This document shows, one piece after another, positions 1 through 7,537 of a stretch of DNA of 64,000 nucleotides. The stretch comes from CAVQSS01 sp963746605 (GTDB lineage: Bacteria > Desulfobacterota > RBG-13-43-22). A program made the translations under genes and the position numbers. How positions within the stretch are numbered: position 1 is the stretch's first letter; every line of letters starts with the position of its first letter. The notes beneath the pieces are model-generated. The model had not been told where the DNA came from and searched no databases. It saw only the letters and a program-made list of their open reading frames with translations. The DNA is taken from positions 62,001-126,000 of the forward strand of contig CAVVCH010000055.1 in the NCBI GenBank assembly GCA_963746605.1, in the 5' to 3' direction.

Positions 1-1492
1 CCGATCCTGACCGTGAGCGGTGTGACTTTTAATAACAATCAGGCTCCGTTCGGCGGCGGAGCGATTGAAAGCTGCGGGGACTTAGTTCGATCATCACGAC
101 CATCACGAATAGCACATTTACCAACAACCAGGTAACGGTTTTCACCGGCGGCGCGCTGGATGCGTCTGTCGCAAACGTCACCGTGGCGGGGAGCACCTTC
201 AGTGGAAACACATCGGTCCAGGATGGGGGAGCGATCTTCTCGGGATCCGGCAGCCTGACGGTGAATGCCAGCACGTTCAGCACCAACCAGGCCTCCGGCG
301 GCAATTGTTTACCGGTATGCTCCAGCGGCAACGGCGGCGCGATTGCAGCATTTGGTAACCTGACTGTGACTGGCACGACATTCAGCAATAACACCGCCCG
401 GCTGGATGGTGGAGCTATTGCGGCAAAGGGCGCGGCAGCCACGGTGGCAACCTCCAACCTGAACGGCAACCAGGCTGGCTTCCCGGCTAATGCTGGCAAC
501 ATCGGACTGGGGCGCGGGGGCGCTATCTTTAGCTCGGGCACCCTTACCCTGGACCATACTAACTTTGGCAGCAACGGAGCGCAGATCAGCGGCGGTGGGG
601 TATTTGTCGATACCGCTGGGACGGCAACGATCAATGGCGGGTCGTTTACCTCGAATACCGCTACCAACAGCGACGGGGGTGGTTTGTTCACTGCAGGCGG
701 CGTAGCTAACCTGACGGGAGCGACTTTCACGGGTAATACTGCCGGACGGTTTGGCGGCGGTGCACGCCTCAATGCAGCAATTATCCAGCGTTCAACTTTC
801 TCCGGAAATACGTCAGCCTCAGAAGGCGGCGGGGTCCTGCTAAGCAACGCCAGCGAGGTGATCGCCTCAATCTTTACCGGCAACACTTCAAGCCTGAGCG
901 GAGGGGTATCCATGCAAGGTACTTCCGACCGCTCCCAGACGCTGCAAGTGATCAACTCTTTGTTTTATGACAACCAGTGCATCAGCACAGCCGGGACGGC
1001 GGATATGCGCCTGTTTGATCTGACCATCGAGCTGGTCAACAACACCTTTGCCCGTCCCGGCTGTCGCCGGGCAGAGGTCGGTCGCCTTCTTCCGCAGCAA
1101 CCTGGCGGCCGAGAATAATATCTGGAACGAATACCTGACCAGCCTGATTGAAGGTCAGACGGCTACTGGCATTACAATCTCCGAAGATTACAACCTGTAT
1201 CTTTAACGCTCCGCTCGGTGCGACCGTCCCTCCTGGCGCACATAATCTGACGACAAACCCGCAGTTCGTCGACCCATCCACAGCCGACTTCAGCCTGAGC
1301 TCCAGCTCCCCGGCGATTGATTCCGGCGATAACACCGCTCTGCCGGCCGGTATCCTCACCGACTTGGCTGACCAGCCGCGCTTTAGCGATTCGCCCGGCG
1401 CGCCAAACACAGGCGTGGGCACGCCGCCTGTGGACCGCGGCGCTTTCGAATTCTTGCTGAAGGCGTTGTTTCTGCCAGTAATCGTGAGATAA
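1..1492 (+). pseudogene. Secreted right-handed beta-helix protein, 5' end outside window, three frame breaks
   Basis: The sequence encodes repeated units of the pattern T-F-x-x-N-x-A-x-x-x-G-G-A-I, typical of polymorphic-outer-membrane-protein-like parallel beta-helix proteins of the cell surface. The final part (from about 1255) has the N-P-x-F-V-D...S-P-A-I-D-S-G-D pattern of choice-of-anchor Q proteins. Reading moves from frame 1 (bases 1 to about 80) to frame 3 (to about 1075), frame 1 (to about 1197) and frame 2 (to the stop at 1492). Each break joins clearly continuous repeats, so either the gene is decaying or the sequence has single-base errors. The protein ends with LFLPVIVR, a tail shared with three other proteins here. 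No substrate or partner can be inferred. Confidence 0.7.
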
Positions 1493-1588
1493 GCCGGGGC
1501 ACGGCTATGGGTTTGGCCGTAAGTAATTTCACAAAATATGACACTCCGATAGCCAATCACTGAAGAAACAGGAATTCGTCAAAAAAAA

Positions 1589-3443
1589 TCAACGAATATA
1601 CAGATGGGCGTCTTTTCGCAGTTCGTGGCTCTCCAGCACATGAAAGAAGCGGATCGCTTTGAGCAGCACCGGCGAAAACTGGCCCAGGGGGAGATAAACT
1701 ATCTTCTTCCCCTGACGCTGCGCAAAGGTCTGACAGAAGGATCGCGGCGGTTGGGCGGCAATATAGGCCACCAGGCGTTCCTCGCTGTAGTCGATCCCGG
1801 CTAAAAGCAGCCTTTCCGCCTTCGAACGGGCCGGGTTAAAAAACCGGTCTTTCCAAACCTCGACCATCCGCAACGGGGGATAGCTCAACACAAAGCCCCC
1901 GTATTCACAACGGGAGATGCCCGGCCCGACCACCATTTCACCGGCCGGAGTGGCGTAAAAAGCCATATCCGACTCCTGATCGTGCTCCCCCAGCCAGGTT
2001 ATCTTCCAGGGGAAACGCTCTGCCTGGTTTTGCGACGGCTCATCCTCATCGAAAATGAACACCACCGACCCTACCTGGCCCCGGACGGAACGCTCTTCCC
2101 GGACATAGATCTTATCTTCAACCAGGTGGCGAAGCGTCTCCTTCACATCCAACCCGTCCAATAGGGAGGTGGTAAACGGAAGCAGCCGCACCTGTTCCTG
2201 AGACAAGATCCCCCGGGCCTTTTTTTTGACATAATCCCCCAGCCCTTCCACCCGGATGTCTTCGGGGGGATAGGAGCAGATGGTCTCTCCCCGCCAGCGT
2301 TTTTTGAACTCCTCCTGTTCGGCGGGGGACGGCCTTTTTTTCGCGGGGACCGGTACCAGCCGACGGCGAAAAGTCCGGAAACGCCGATAGAACTGGATCC
2401 TTTTCTGATTGATCCGGAGATCCTGGGCGGTCACCTCGATTTCCGGTAATCGGGATGGGCTTTCCTGATAAGGGTAATAGGAGCCCCTCTCCCAAACTTC
2501 GTAGGCAAAGTCATCGTTGGCCGCCCCACGGGCGGCCACCAGGAGCTGGTAAAAATCCGGGGTCAAGGCTCCCTGGATAAAGGCATAGTTGCGGGCGAAT
2601 TTTTTTAACACGACCAGGGTCGGCTCCGTCAAATTCTCCCGACTATTTTTGTAATGTTGCTGTTGAGCCTCTTGCAGCAGTTCGTCGCGAAGGCGCAATC
2701 GATCCAGACTCCAGAAAGCGGTGGGATCTCCCGTCAACCGGGCCTTGGTGCGTTCCTCTTCGTATCTTCTCTGTAAAAAGGGCAGCTCCGAAAGAATCTC
2801 CCGGCTGCTGTCCTCCTTCAGGTTCCCCAGAACGACCCCGGACCGCGTCTCGCGTCCCAGGGGCTTGGCGGGTTCCAGATCGAGTTGCTTTCGGATTCCC
2901 GAGAAATGACCCAGCCCGCAGACTAACAGCACCCGGGGGTACCGGCGCCCCAGGGCCAGGGCCTGGCAGGCCATGGTCCGTTCCCGCAGCAAGTCGTCGG
3001 GGGGCGGAGTTTCGCTCCCCCGCTCCTCCCAGTAAGCCCGGCAATACGCTTCGTAACCGATCTGGGTCATCGCATACGGGTCCGGCAGGGGGTCCCGAAA
3101 TTGGGGATAGCCCTCGGTATCCCGATCCACAAAAAAAACCGGAAGGGAATAGCTCCAGGGCCAGGCGAACGGCTTCGATGATCCCGTCCACGGGTTCTAT
3201 GGGCAGGTATACCGTTCTTCCGGACTTTTCCGGGTAAACCACGACCGAGAGATAGGGCAGACGGGTAACGGCGGCCTTTATTGGTTCCTGCAGGGTGGGC
3301 GGCAGCTCCACCGCCACGGCTGCGGGCCGGAGGCTGGTAAAACGCCGGTGGACCTCCAGGGCGAACTCCAGGCGGTTATGGAGGATGGGAATGAGGTGGA
3401 TATTCTTAAAAACAAAAGGCGTTATTTCATTGAGTTGGGCCAT
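1589..3443 (-). CDS. TraB/PrgY-like protein of about 615 aa, frame broken at a T8 run
   Basis: Two overlapping frames join into one protein. The N-terminal part (from 3443) has N-I-H-L-I-P...A-V-A-V-E-L-P-P. The second part (from about 3130) has V-D-R-D-T-E-G-Y and then R-E-R-T-M-A-C-Q-A-L followed by V-L-L-V-C-G-L-G-H-F-S-G-I. This is the order of motifs in the TraB/PrgY/ChaN-like fold, but the remaining 400 residues are unfamiliar. The frame changes at eight consecutive T's on the coding strand (plus-strand A's just before 3140); one base fewer restores the frame. The MoxR ATPase gene lies 120 bp upstream on the same strand, so the two may work together. The family call is from motif order only, and the function is unknown. 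Confidence 0.55.
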
Positions 3444-3496
3444 ACCTCTTCTGAGTTCAAATTCGAAACGTTTTTGTTTTGATCATTTGGATTTTG

Positions 3497-3541
3497 AACC
3501 TTCGTGCTTGTTTCGAATTTCGTGCTTCGAATTTCGAATTT
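3497..3541 (+). repeat. Dispersed TTCGAATTTCG-type repeat, copy 1
   Basis: The stretch contains GTGCTTGTTTCGAATTTCG and a second GTGCTTCGAATTTCGAATTT unit, just upstream of the TraB-like gene. Nearly the same sequence recurs at 47059-47106, including the preceding GATCATTT, so it is a dispersed element and not local low complexity. Confidence 0.7.
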
Positions 3542-3563
3542 AGGTATCGGCGATCCATTAGGA

Positions 3564-4409
3564 TTAAGTCGAGAAATAAATGAGGGCCTTTCCCCCCAGG
3601 ATCATCTCCACCGCCATCCGCAGGGAATAGACGGGGCGTTCCCCACCGGGGACCCTCTTCAGCAGCCCGTCGCTTTCCAGGACTTTCAAGGCGTAGCGGG
3701 CGATATTAATCCCGTCCCGCACCGTGAAGCGTTCATGTGCCCGGTGGGCTGCCTGCAGAAATCGAACTACGTATTCCAGGATATCCTCGGGAGCAAAAGG
3801 CAGGTTGCGCTGAAGGATCAACCGTTCCTCGTCCGGTTCGGGAAAGTCGATGAAGATCTGCGGCTGGAGCCGGGAATGAATATATTCCGGCAGTTCATAG
3901 GTGCTGGCATCATCGTTCATGGTCGCGCAAAAACGAAAATTCGGATGGGCCTGCACTTTTAGACCGGCCACAATCGATTCCACCGTGCGGCGGTTGTCCA
4001 GCAAAGGCGCCAGCGAAGCCCAGGATTTTTCACTCATCCGGTTGCCTTCATCGAGGATCAGGACGCCGCCCCGCAGCATGGCCGTGACCACCGGGCTGGC
4101 CATGTAGCGGATTTTCCCCTGGTCGGCAATGACCGGGGTGACGATCAGGTCTTCCGGCCGGGTATCCATGGTGGCCTGAAAAAAATAGACCTCCCGGCCT
4201 AAGCGGCGGGCGGCGGCATAGGCCAGGGTGGTCTTGCCCACCCCGGGCTTTCCTACGATGCGGGGGTGCAAGGGGAGGTCCTTTTCCCCGACCACCAGCC
4301 AGGCCGCCAATACCTGATCGATCAAATCCGTCTGTCCCACCCAGTCCAGGGGAAAAACATCCGGACGGCACAGGTGCAGGATGACCCCTTCGATGACTAC
4401 GGTTTCCAT
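3564..4409 (-). CDS. MoxR-family AAA+ ATPase
   Basis: A 281-residue cytoplasmic AAA+ protein. Walker A is GKPGVGKT (residues 53-60), Walker B is GGVLILDE (114-121), and a sensor-1-like R-F-C-A-T-M-N lies near 160. The size and motif order fit the MoxR group, chaperone-like ATPases that usually work with a von Willebrand A or other partner encoded next door. Here the neighbour is the TraB-like gene (1589-3443) on the same strand, and no VWA gene is adjacent. An RNA- or metal-related substrate cannot be deduced. The family assignment is secure and the partner is an inference. Confidence 0.85.
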   Translation of the reverse strand: METVVIEGVILHLCRPDVFPLDWVGQTDLIDQVLAAWLVVGEKDLPLHPRIVGKPGVGKTTLAYAAARRLGREVYFFQATMDTRPEDLIVTPVIADQGKIRYMASPVVTAMLRGGVLILDEGNRMSEKSWASLAPLLDNRRTVESIVAGLKVQAHPNFRFCATMNDDASTYELPEYIHSRLQPQIFIDFPEPDEERLILQRNLPFAPEDILEYVVRFLQAAHRAHERFTVRDGINIARYALKVLESDGLLKRVPGGERPVYSLRMAVEMILGGKALIYFST

Positions 4410-4441
4410 GTATCTTGATTGTTCCTTTTAACCTTACTCGT

Positions 4442-4780
4442 TCAATTTCCGGTTATTTCTTTTTCAATGGCTTTCTGGACTAATTGGTTCAGGGAAATAC
4501 CTTGCAAGGTTGCCTTCTGGATGGCTTTCCAGTGGAGGTCCGAAGGGATTCGTATATTAAAACTTCCCTTATAGGATTTCAAGACCACTTTTCCGGTTTG
4601 CCGGCATAAGGCAATATAATCCTCTACCGCTTCCTTAAAAGAAGTTTTTAATTCGTCCACAGTCTGCCCTTCAAAGGTGACCAGATCGTTGATCCCTAAG
4701 ATTTTTCCATAAAAAACCGAATCATCGGGATGAAAGTGAACTGAACCGATAAAATTTTTGTACTCTAAAACATCCTTCAT
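4442..4780 (-). CDS. hicB: HicB-type antitoxin
   Basis: A 112-residue protein with the HicB partial RNase-H-like fold (Y-K-N-F-I-G-S-V...G-I-N-D-L-V-T-F-E-G-Q-T) followed by a ribbon-helix-helix-like tail (S-F-N-I-R-I-P-S-D-L-H...I-S-L-N-Q-L-V). HicB binds and neutralises HicA and usually represses the operon. Its start overlaps the end of hicA by four bases (ATGA), so the two are translationally coupled with the toxin gene first. The reading frame is intact and full length. Confidence 0.85.
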   Translation of the reverse strand: MKDVLEYKNFIGSVHFHPDDSVFYGKILGINDLVTFEGQTVDELKTSFKEAVEDYIALCRQTGKVVLKSYKGSFNIRIPSDLHWKAIQKATLQGISLNQLVQKAIEKEITGN

Positions 4781-5037
4781 GGCAGTGCCCCTGATTTTCT
4801 TAATTCCTCCAATACCATTTCCATCTGATATTTTTTTAAGGTATTTGACGGGTGAGGTTTATGCAATCTAATAATATGTCGCGTTTCAGGATTATAAAAA
4901 GCTACCTTGGAACCCGATGTCTTACCCCTCTCCATTTCTTGATAACCCAATCTTCTTAACAAAGTTCTTAGTTCATCATATGAAAAATCCCTTGGGAAGG
5001 TTAACAACTTTTCAATCAATTTTTGATGCCGGCTCAT
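4777..5037 (-). CDS. hicA: HicA-type mRNA interferase toxin
   Basis: An 86-residue HicA/YcfA-family protein with the double-stranded-RNA-binding-like fold: L-L-R-R-L-G-Y, then G-S-K-V-A-F-Y and R-L-H-K-P-H-P. HicA toxins cleave mRNA through a histidine usually found in a G-S-H motif. Here that position reads G-S-K, and the nearest histidines are in R-H-I-I-R-L-H-K-P-H. The toxin may therefore be altered or use another residue. It is the first gene of the hicAB pair, and an inverted repeat (TTGCAAC-N9-GTTGCAA) lies 35 bp upstream. Confidence 0.8.
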   Translation of the reverse strand: MSRHQKLIEKLLTFPRDFSYDELRTLLRRLGYQEMERGKTSGSKVAFYNPETRHIIRLHKPHPSNTLKKYQMEMVLEELRKSGALP

Positions 5038-5071
5038 ATATTTAGATAATTTAAACTATTCGTGCAGGCAT

Positions 5072-5094
5072 TTGCAACTATTTTTTGGTTGCAA
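5072..5094. promoter_or_regulatory. Inverted repeat upstream of hicAB, candidate operator
   Basis: TTGCAAC (5072-5078) and its exact reverse complement GTTGCAA (5088-5094) are separated by nine bases, between divergently transcribed hicA and the HARE-HTH gene. The position suits an operator for HicB autoregulation. This is an inference with no direct evidence of binding. Confidence 0.45.
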
Positions 5095-5134
5095 TTTTTT
5101 TTGCTTATAATTAACTGATATCCTAATTTTTCTA

Positions 5135-5168
5135 TTGACATCCTTTCCATTAATTCCTAATATAGGAA
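5135..5168 (+). promoter_or_regulatory. Sigma-70-type promoter with palindrome over the -10 box
   Basis: A consensus TTGACA (5135-5140) is followed after 17 bases by TAATAT (5158-5163). The palindrome TTCCTA-ATA-TAGGAA (5154-5168) overlaps the -10 box and is a candidate operator. The gene downstream starts at 5193 behind a strong GGAGG. Confidence 0.7.
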
Positions 5169-5192
5169 ATAAAACTGGAAAGGAGGATTATT

Positions 5193-5654
5193 ATGAAAAT
5201 GCAGGAGGCCGCAAAACAGATACTAGAGGAAGCCCAAAAACCTCTGAGTTCCAAAGAGATCGCTAAGAGAGCGCTTGAGCGTAAGATGGTAACCAGCAAC
5301 GCAAAGGCCCCTATTTTCTCTCTCTATACAACCATTGATAAAAACATTCGAGATGGAATTTACAACAATCCCAAATTAGTTTTTATCCACACTCCAGGGG
5401 AAGGGCGCCTAATAGGTTTACCTTCATGGGAAGACCAAAAACCTGTAGCTACTCAACGGGCACCTGAAAGGAAAGATATAGCTGTAACGGTTCCCCTTGA
5501 CCTCTCAAACAAAATCGAATTGGCTGCGCGTGCTCAATTAGCGGATTCTTTTAATGGTACGATGATATTGATCATTCAGGCTGGCCTTGCTGCTCTTTCG
5601 GAGACTATTAAAGAGAGGATAATGGAACAGCTGTCGACGCTGAAAAAATCCTGA
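5193..5654 (+). CDS. HARE-HTH domain protein
   Basis: A 153-residue protein. Residues 1-75 match the HARE-HTH/HB1 winged-helix domain (A-A-K-Q-I-L-E-E-A...P-L-S-S-K-E-I-A, then I-R-D-G-I-Y...F). This domain is thought to read DNA or join DNA-modification and transcription complexes. The C-terminal half (V-T-V-P-L-D-L-S-N-K-I-E-L-A-A-R) resembles a ribbon-helix-helix or coiled segment. The gene has its own strong promoter and ribosome site (AAAGGAGG). It diverges from hicAB with 155 bp between them, and whether it regulates that pair is unknown. Confidence 0.75.
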   Translation: MKMQEAAKQILEEAQKPLSSKEIAKRALERKMVTSNAKAPIFSLYTTIDKNIRDGIYNNPKLVFIHTPGEGRLIGLPSWEDQKPVATQRAPERKDIAVTVPLDLSNKIELAARAQLADSFNGTMILIIQAGLAALSETIKERIMEQLSTLKKS

Positions 5655-5688
5655 TAAAGCAGTAGGCTGTTTTTGGGGAAAAGATGCT

Positions 5689-6114
5689 TTATTCCGACAG
5701 GATCCCGTTCAGATAATCCTCCAGATTCGCATAAGGGGCCAGGGCCGGGCAGGCGTTTCGGGCCACTTCCCAATTGGCTTGATCGGTCAGCATCGGCTTA
5801 AAAAAAGGCCACTGGCGGCAGGGAGTGGGTTTGACCGAATGGATGGTGCACCGACCTTCCACCGCAAAATGACAATAACCGTCGCTTTCCCGAACGTGAA
5901 TATAGATCCGGCCATTCTTCTCCAGGCAAAAACGAGCTAGAAAAACATCGACCGGCAGGCCCAAGAATTCGGCGATGCGCTTTTCTTCTTCCGAGTTGAG
6001 ATATATCCCCCCCTCGCCCTGGCAGCAGGTACCGCAGACCTGGCACTCAAAACGAGCCTGGGCTTTCTCGTAAAGGGTCTTCAAGGATTCTTCTTTATTC
6101 TCTCTAACAGCCAT
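5689..6114 (-). CDS. YkgJ-family cysteine-cluster protein
   Basis: A 141-residue cytoplasmic protein with the family pattern C-Q-V-C-G-T-C-C-Q-G-E-G-G near residue 20, then C-H-F near 85, C-T-I-H-S-V-K-P-T-P-C-R-Q-W-P-F-F and a late Cys. The family is predicted to bind zinc or an iron-sulfur centre, and its role is unknown. The gene stands alone between the HARE-HTH gene, which converges on it, and the AcuC-like gene, which lies upstream on the same strand beyond a repeat. Confidence 0.8.
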   Translation of the reverse strand: MAVRENKEESLKTLYEKAQARFECQVCGTCCQGEGGIYLNSEEEKRIAEFLGLPVDVFLARFCLEKNGRIYIHVRESDGYCHFAVEGRCTIHSVKPTPCRQWPFFKPMLTDQANWEVARNACPALAPYANLEDYLNGILSE

Positions 6115-6163
6115 GGGTTTTCCCCGGGCGGCTTGCGCCGAAGGAGTGGTTCACTATTGACGC

Positions 6164-6290
6164 CTCGCAAGAAGTCCCAAACTGTCACCCTGGCCCTTCG
6201 TCTTCCGGTCATCCTGAGCCCTTCGCCTGGTTGTCATCCTGAGCGAAGCGAAGGATCTCGGTCTTCGGCTCAGGATAAACTCCGCAATTT
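6164..6290. repeat. Dispersed GTCATCCTGAG repeat, copy a
   Basis: The left end CTCGCAAGAAGTCC resembles the terminal repeat of the longer copies at 23219, 38895 and 53827. It is followed by three GTCA-[CT]-CCTG units and AGCGAAGCGAAGGATCTCGG. It lies between the stop of the AcuC-like gene and the start of the YkgJ-type gene, and any small reading frame in it is spurious. Confidence 0.8.
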
Positions 6291-6301
6291 TTGCAAAACC
6301 T

Positions 6302-7453
6302 TCAAAACCATCGACAATCGGTGTACAGACCAAAATAAGGGAAGAGGCTTTCCTGGATCGCTCGGACAGTGGCCTTGGCCTCGTAATTGGCCCGCTGCCA
6401 CCTGGTTTCGTCTTCCCGGTGCCCCTCGTCGCGCAGCCATTTTTCGTCGTATCCCAGGCCGCGCAGGGTCTCCTGGAACGGGGTGGGAAGGCTTTCCTGG
6501 CCCAGTTCCTGATCCCGCATGATCGACCAGGCCAGGGTCCAGGCCCGGGCCACGTTTACCGGGTGATAGCCGCCGCCCCCCAGGGCCACCCAAGGGATAT
6601 TCATCCCCTTGAAAAAACGCACCGCGTGGCAGAACCCTTTGGAGGTCAGACTGAGATTGGCCAAGGGGTCGTTATAGAAGGTGTCCACTCCCAACTGGGT
6701 GACGATCACGTCGGGGCCAAACGCCTGGATTAAAGGCGGAACGATCTGGTCAAAGGTCCAGATAAAGATCTGATCGTCGGTCCAGGGGAAAAAGGGCACA
6801 TTGATCGAATACCCGGTCCCGGTCCCGGTCCCCATTTCACTCACGAATCCGGTGCTGGGGAACAGAGTCCGACCGTTCTGGTGAAAAGACAGGGTCAGGA
6901 CCCGATTGGTACTGTAAAAAGCCTCCTGCACACCGTCACCGTGGTGGGCGTCGATATCGATATAGGCCACCCGAAGGCCACGGGAAAGCAAGTGCATAAC
7001 GGCCAGGACCGGATCATTGATATAACAGAACCCGGAGGCGGAACTCTTATGGGCGTGGTGCATGCCGCCGGCTATATGGAAAGCGACCGGACCCCGGCCG
7101 GAAGCTACCCATTCCGCGGCCTGAAGGGCCCCACCGGCGCAGAACAGCCCCCAATCGAGGACCCCCGGAAAAACCGGATTGTCCCCGGGCCCCAATCCAT
7201 AACCGTCCCAGTCTCCTTGAAACCGGCCGGCGTTGGCTTCCTTCAATACCTGCAAATAATCCCAGGTATGAAAGGCCAGTACTTCCTCCTCGGAGGCCCG
7301 ACGGGTTTCCAGGGTTCGGGTCCTTTTCCCTCCCAAGAGCCCATAGGCCTCCATCAGTTCAACGGTCAATTTTAAACGGTTGACCTGCAGGGGATGGGTC
7401 GGCCCGTAATTAAAGCGTTGATAGACATCGCTGGTGATCAGCAGCGGGGGCAT
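6302..7453 (-). CDS. AcuC-like histone-deacetylase-family protein
   Basis: A 383-residue zinc-dependent deacetylase of the arginase/deacetylase fold. The catalytic histidine pair is H132-H133 (G-G-M-H-H-A). The metal site is D168 and H170 in Y-I-D-I-D-A-H-H-G-D-G, with D257 in G-V-D-T-F-Y-N-D-P-L. A late G-G-G-G-Y supplies the conserved tyrosine. AcuC-type enzymes deacetylate lysines such as that of acetyl-CoA synthetase, but class members also act on acetylpolyamines, so the substrate is open. The length and all key residues are intact. pckG lies just upstream on the same strand, separated by a 14-bp hairpin. Confidence 0.88.
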   Translation of the reverse strand: MPPLLITSDVYQRFNYGPTHPLQVNRLKLTVELMEAYGLLGGKRTRTLETRRASEEEVLAFHTWDYLQVLKEANAGRFQGDWDGYGLGPGDNPVFPGVLDWGLFCAGGALQAAEWVASGRGPVAFHIAGGMHHAHKSSASGFCYINDPVLAVMHLLSRGLRVAYIDIDAHHGDGVQEAFYSTNRVLTLSFHQNGRTLFPSTGFVSEMGTGTGTGYSINVPFFPWTDDQIFIWTFDQIVPPLIQAFGPDVIVTQLGVDTFYNDPLANLSLTSKGFCHAVRFFKGMNIPWVALGGGGYHPVNVARAWTLAWSIMRDQELGQESLPTPFQETLRGLGYDEKWLRDEGHREDETRWQRANYEAKATVRAIQESLFPYFGLYTDCRWF

Positions 7454-7473
7454 GGATATCTGGTGAATCAGAC

Positions 7474-7509
7474 GTCGGAAGCCGGATCAGATTGAATCCG
7501 GCTTCCGAC
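7474..7509. other. Perfect 14-bp hairpin between pckG and the AcuC-like gene
   Basis: The arms at 7474-7487 and 7496-7509 are perfectly complementary (GTCGGAAGCCGGAT) with an eight-base loop. There is no T run after the stem on the minus strand, so it may be an RNA-stabilising or processing hairpin and not an intrinsic terminator. Confidence 0.6.
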
Positions 7510-7537
7510 ACTAGGTTTCAATTATTATATCACACGA

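Noticed and set aside
6133..6522. Plus-strand frame containing H-P-E-R-S-E-G-S
   Set aside because: This peptide is the usual translation of the dispersed GTCATCCTGAG repeat and not a gene.
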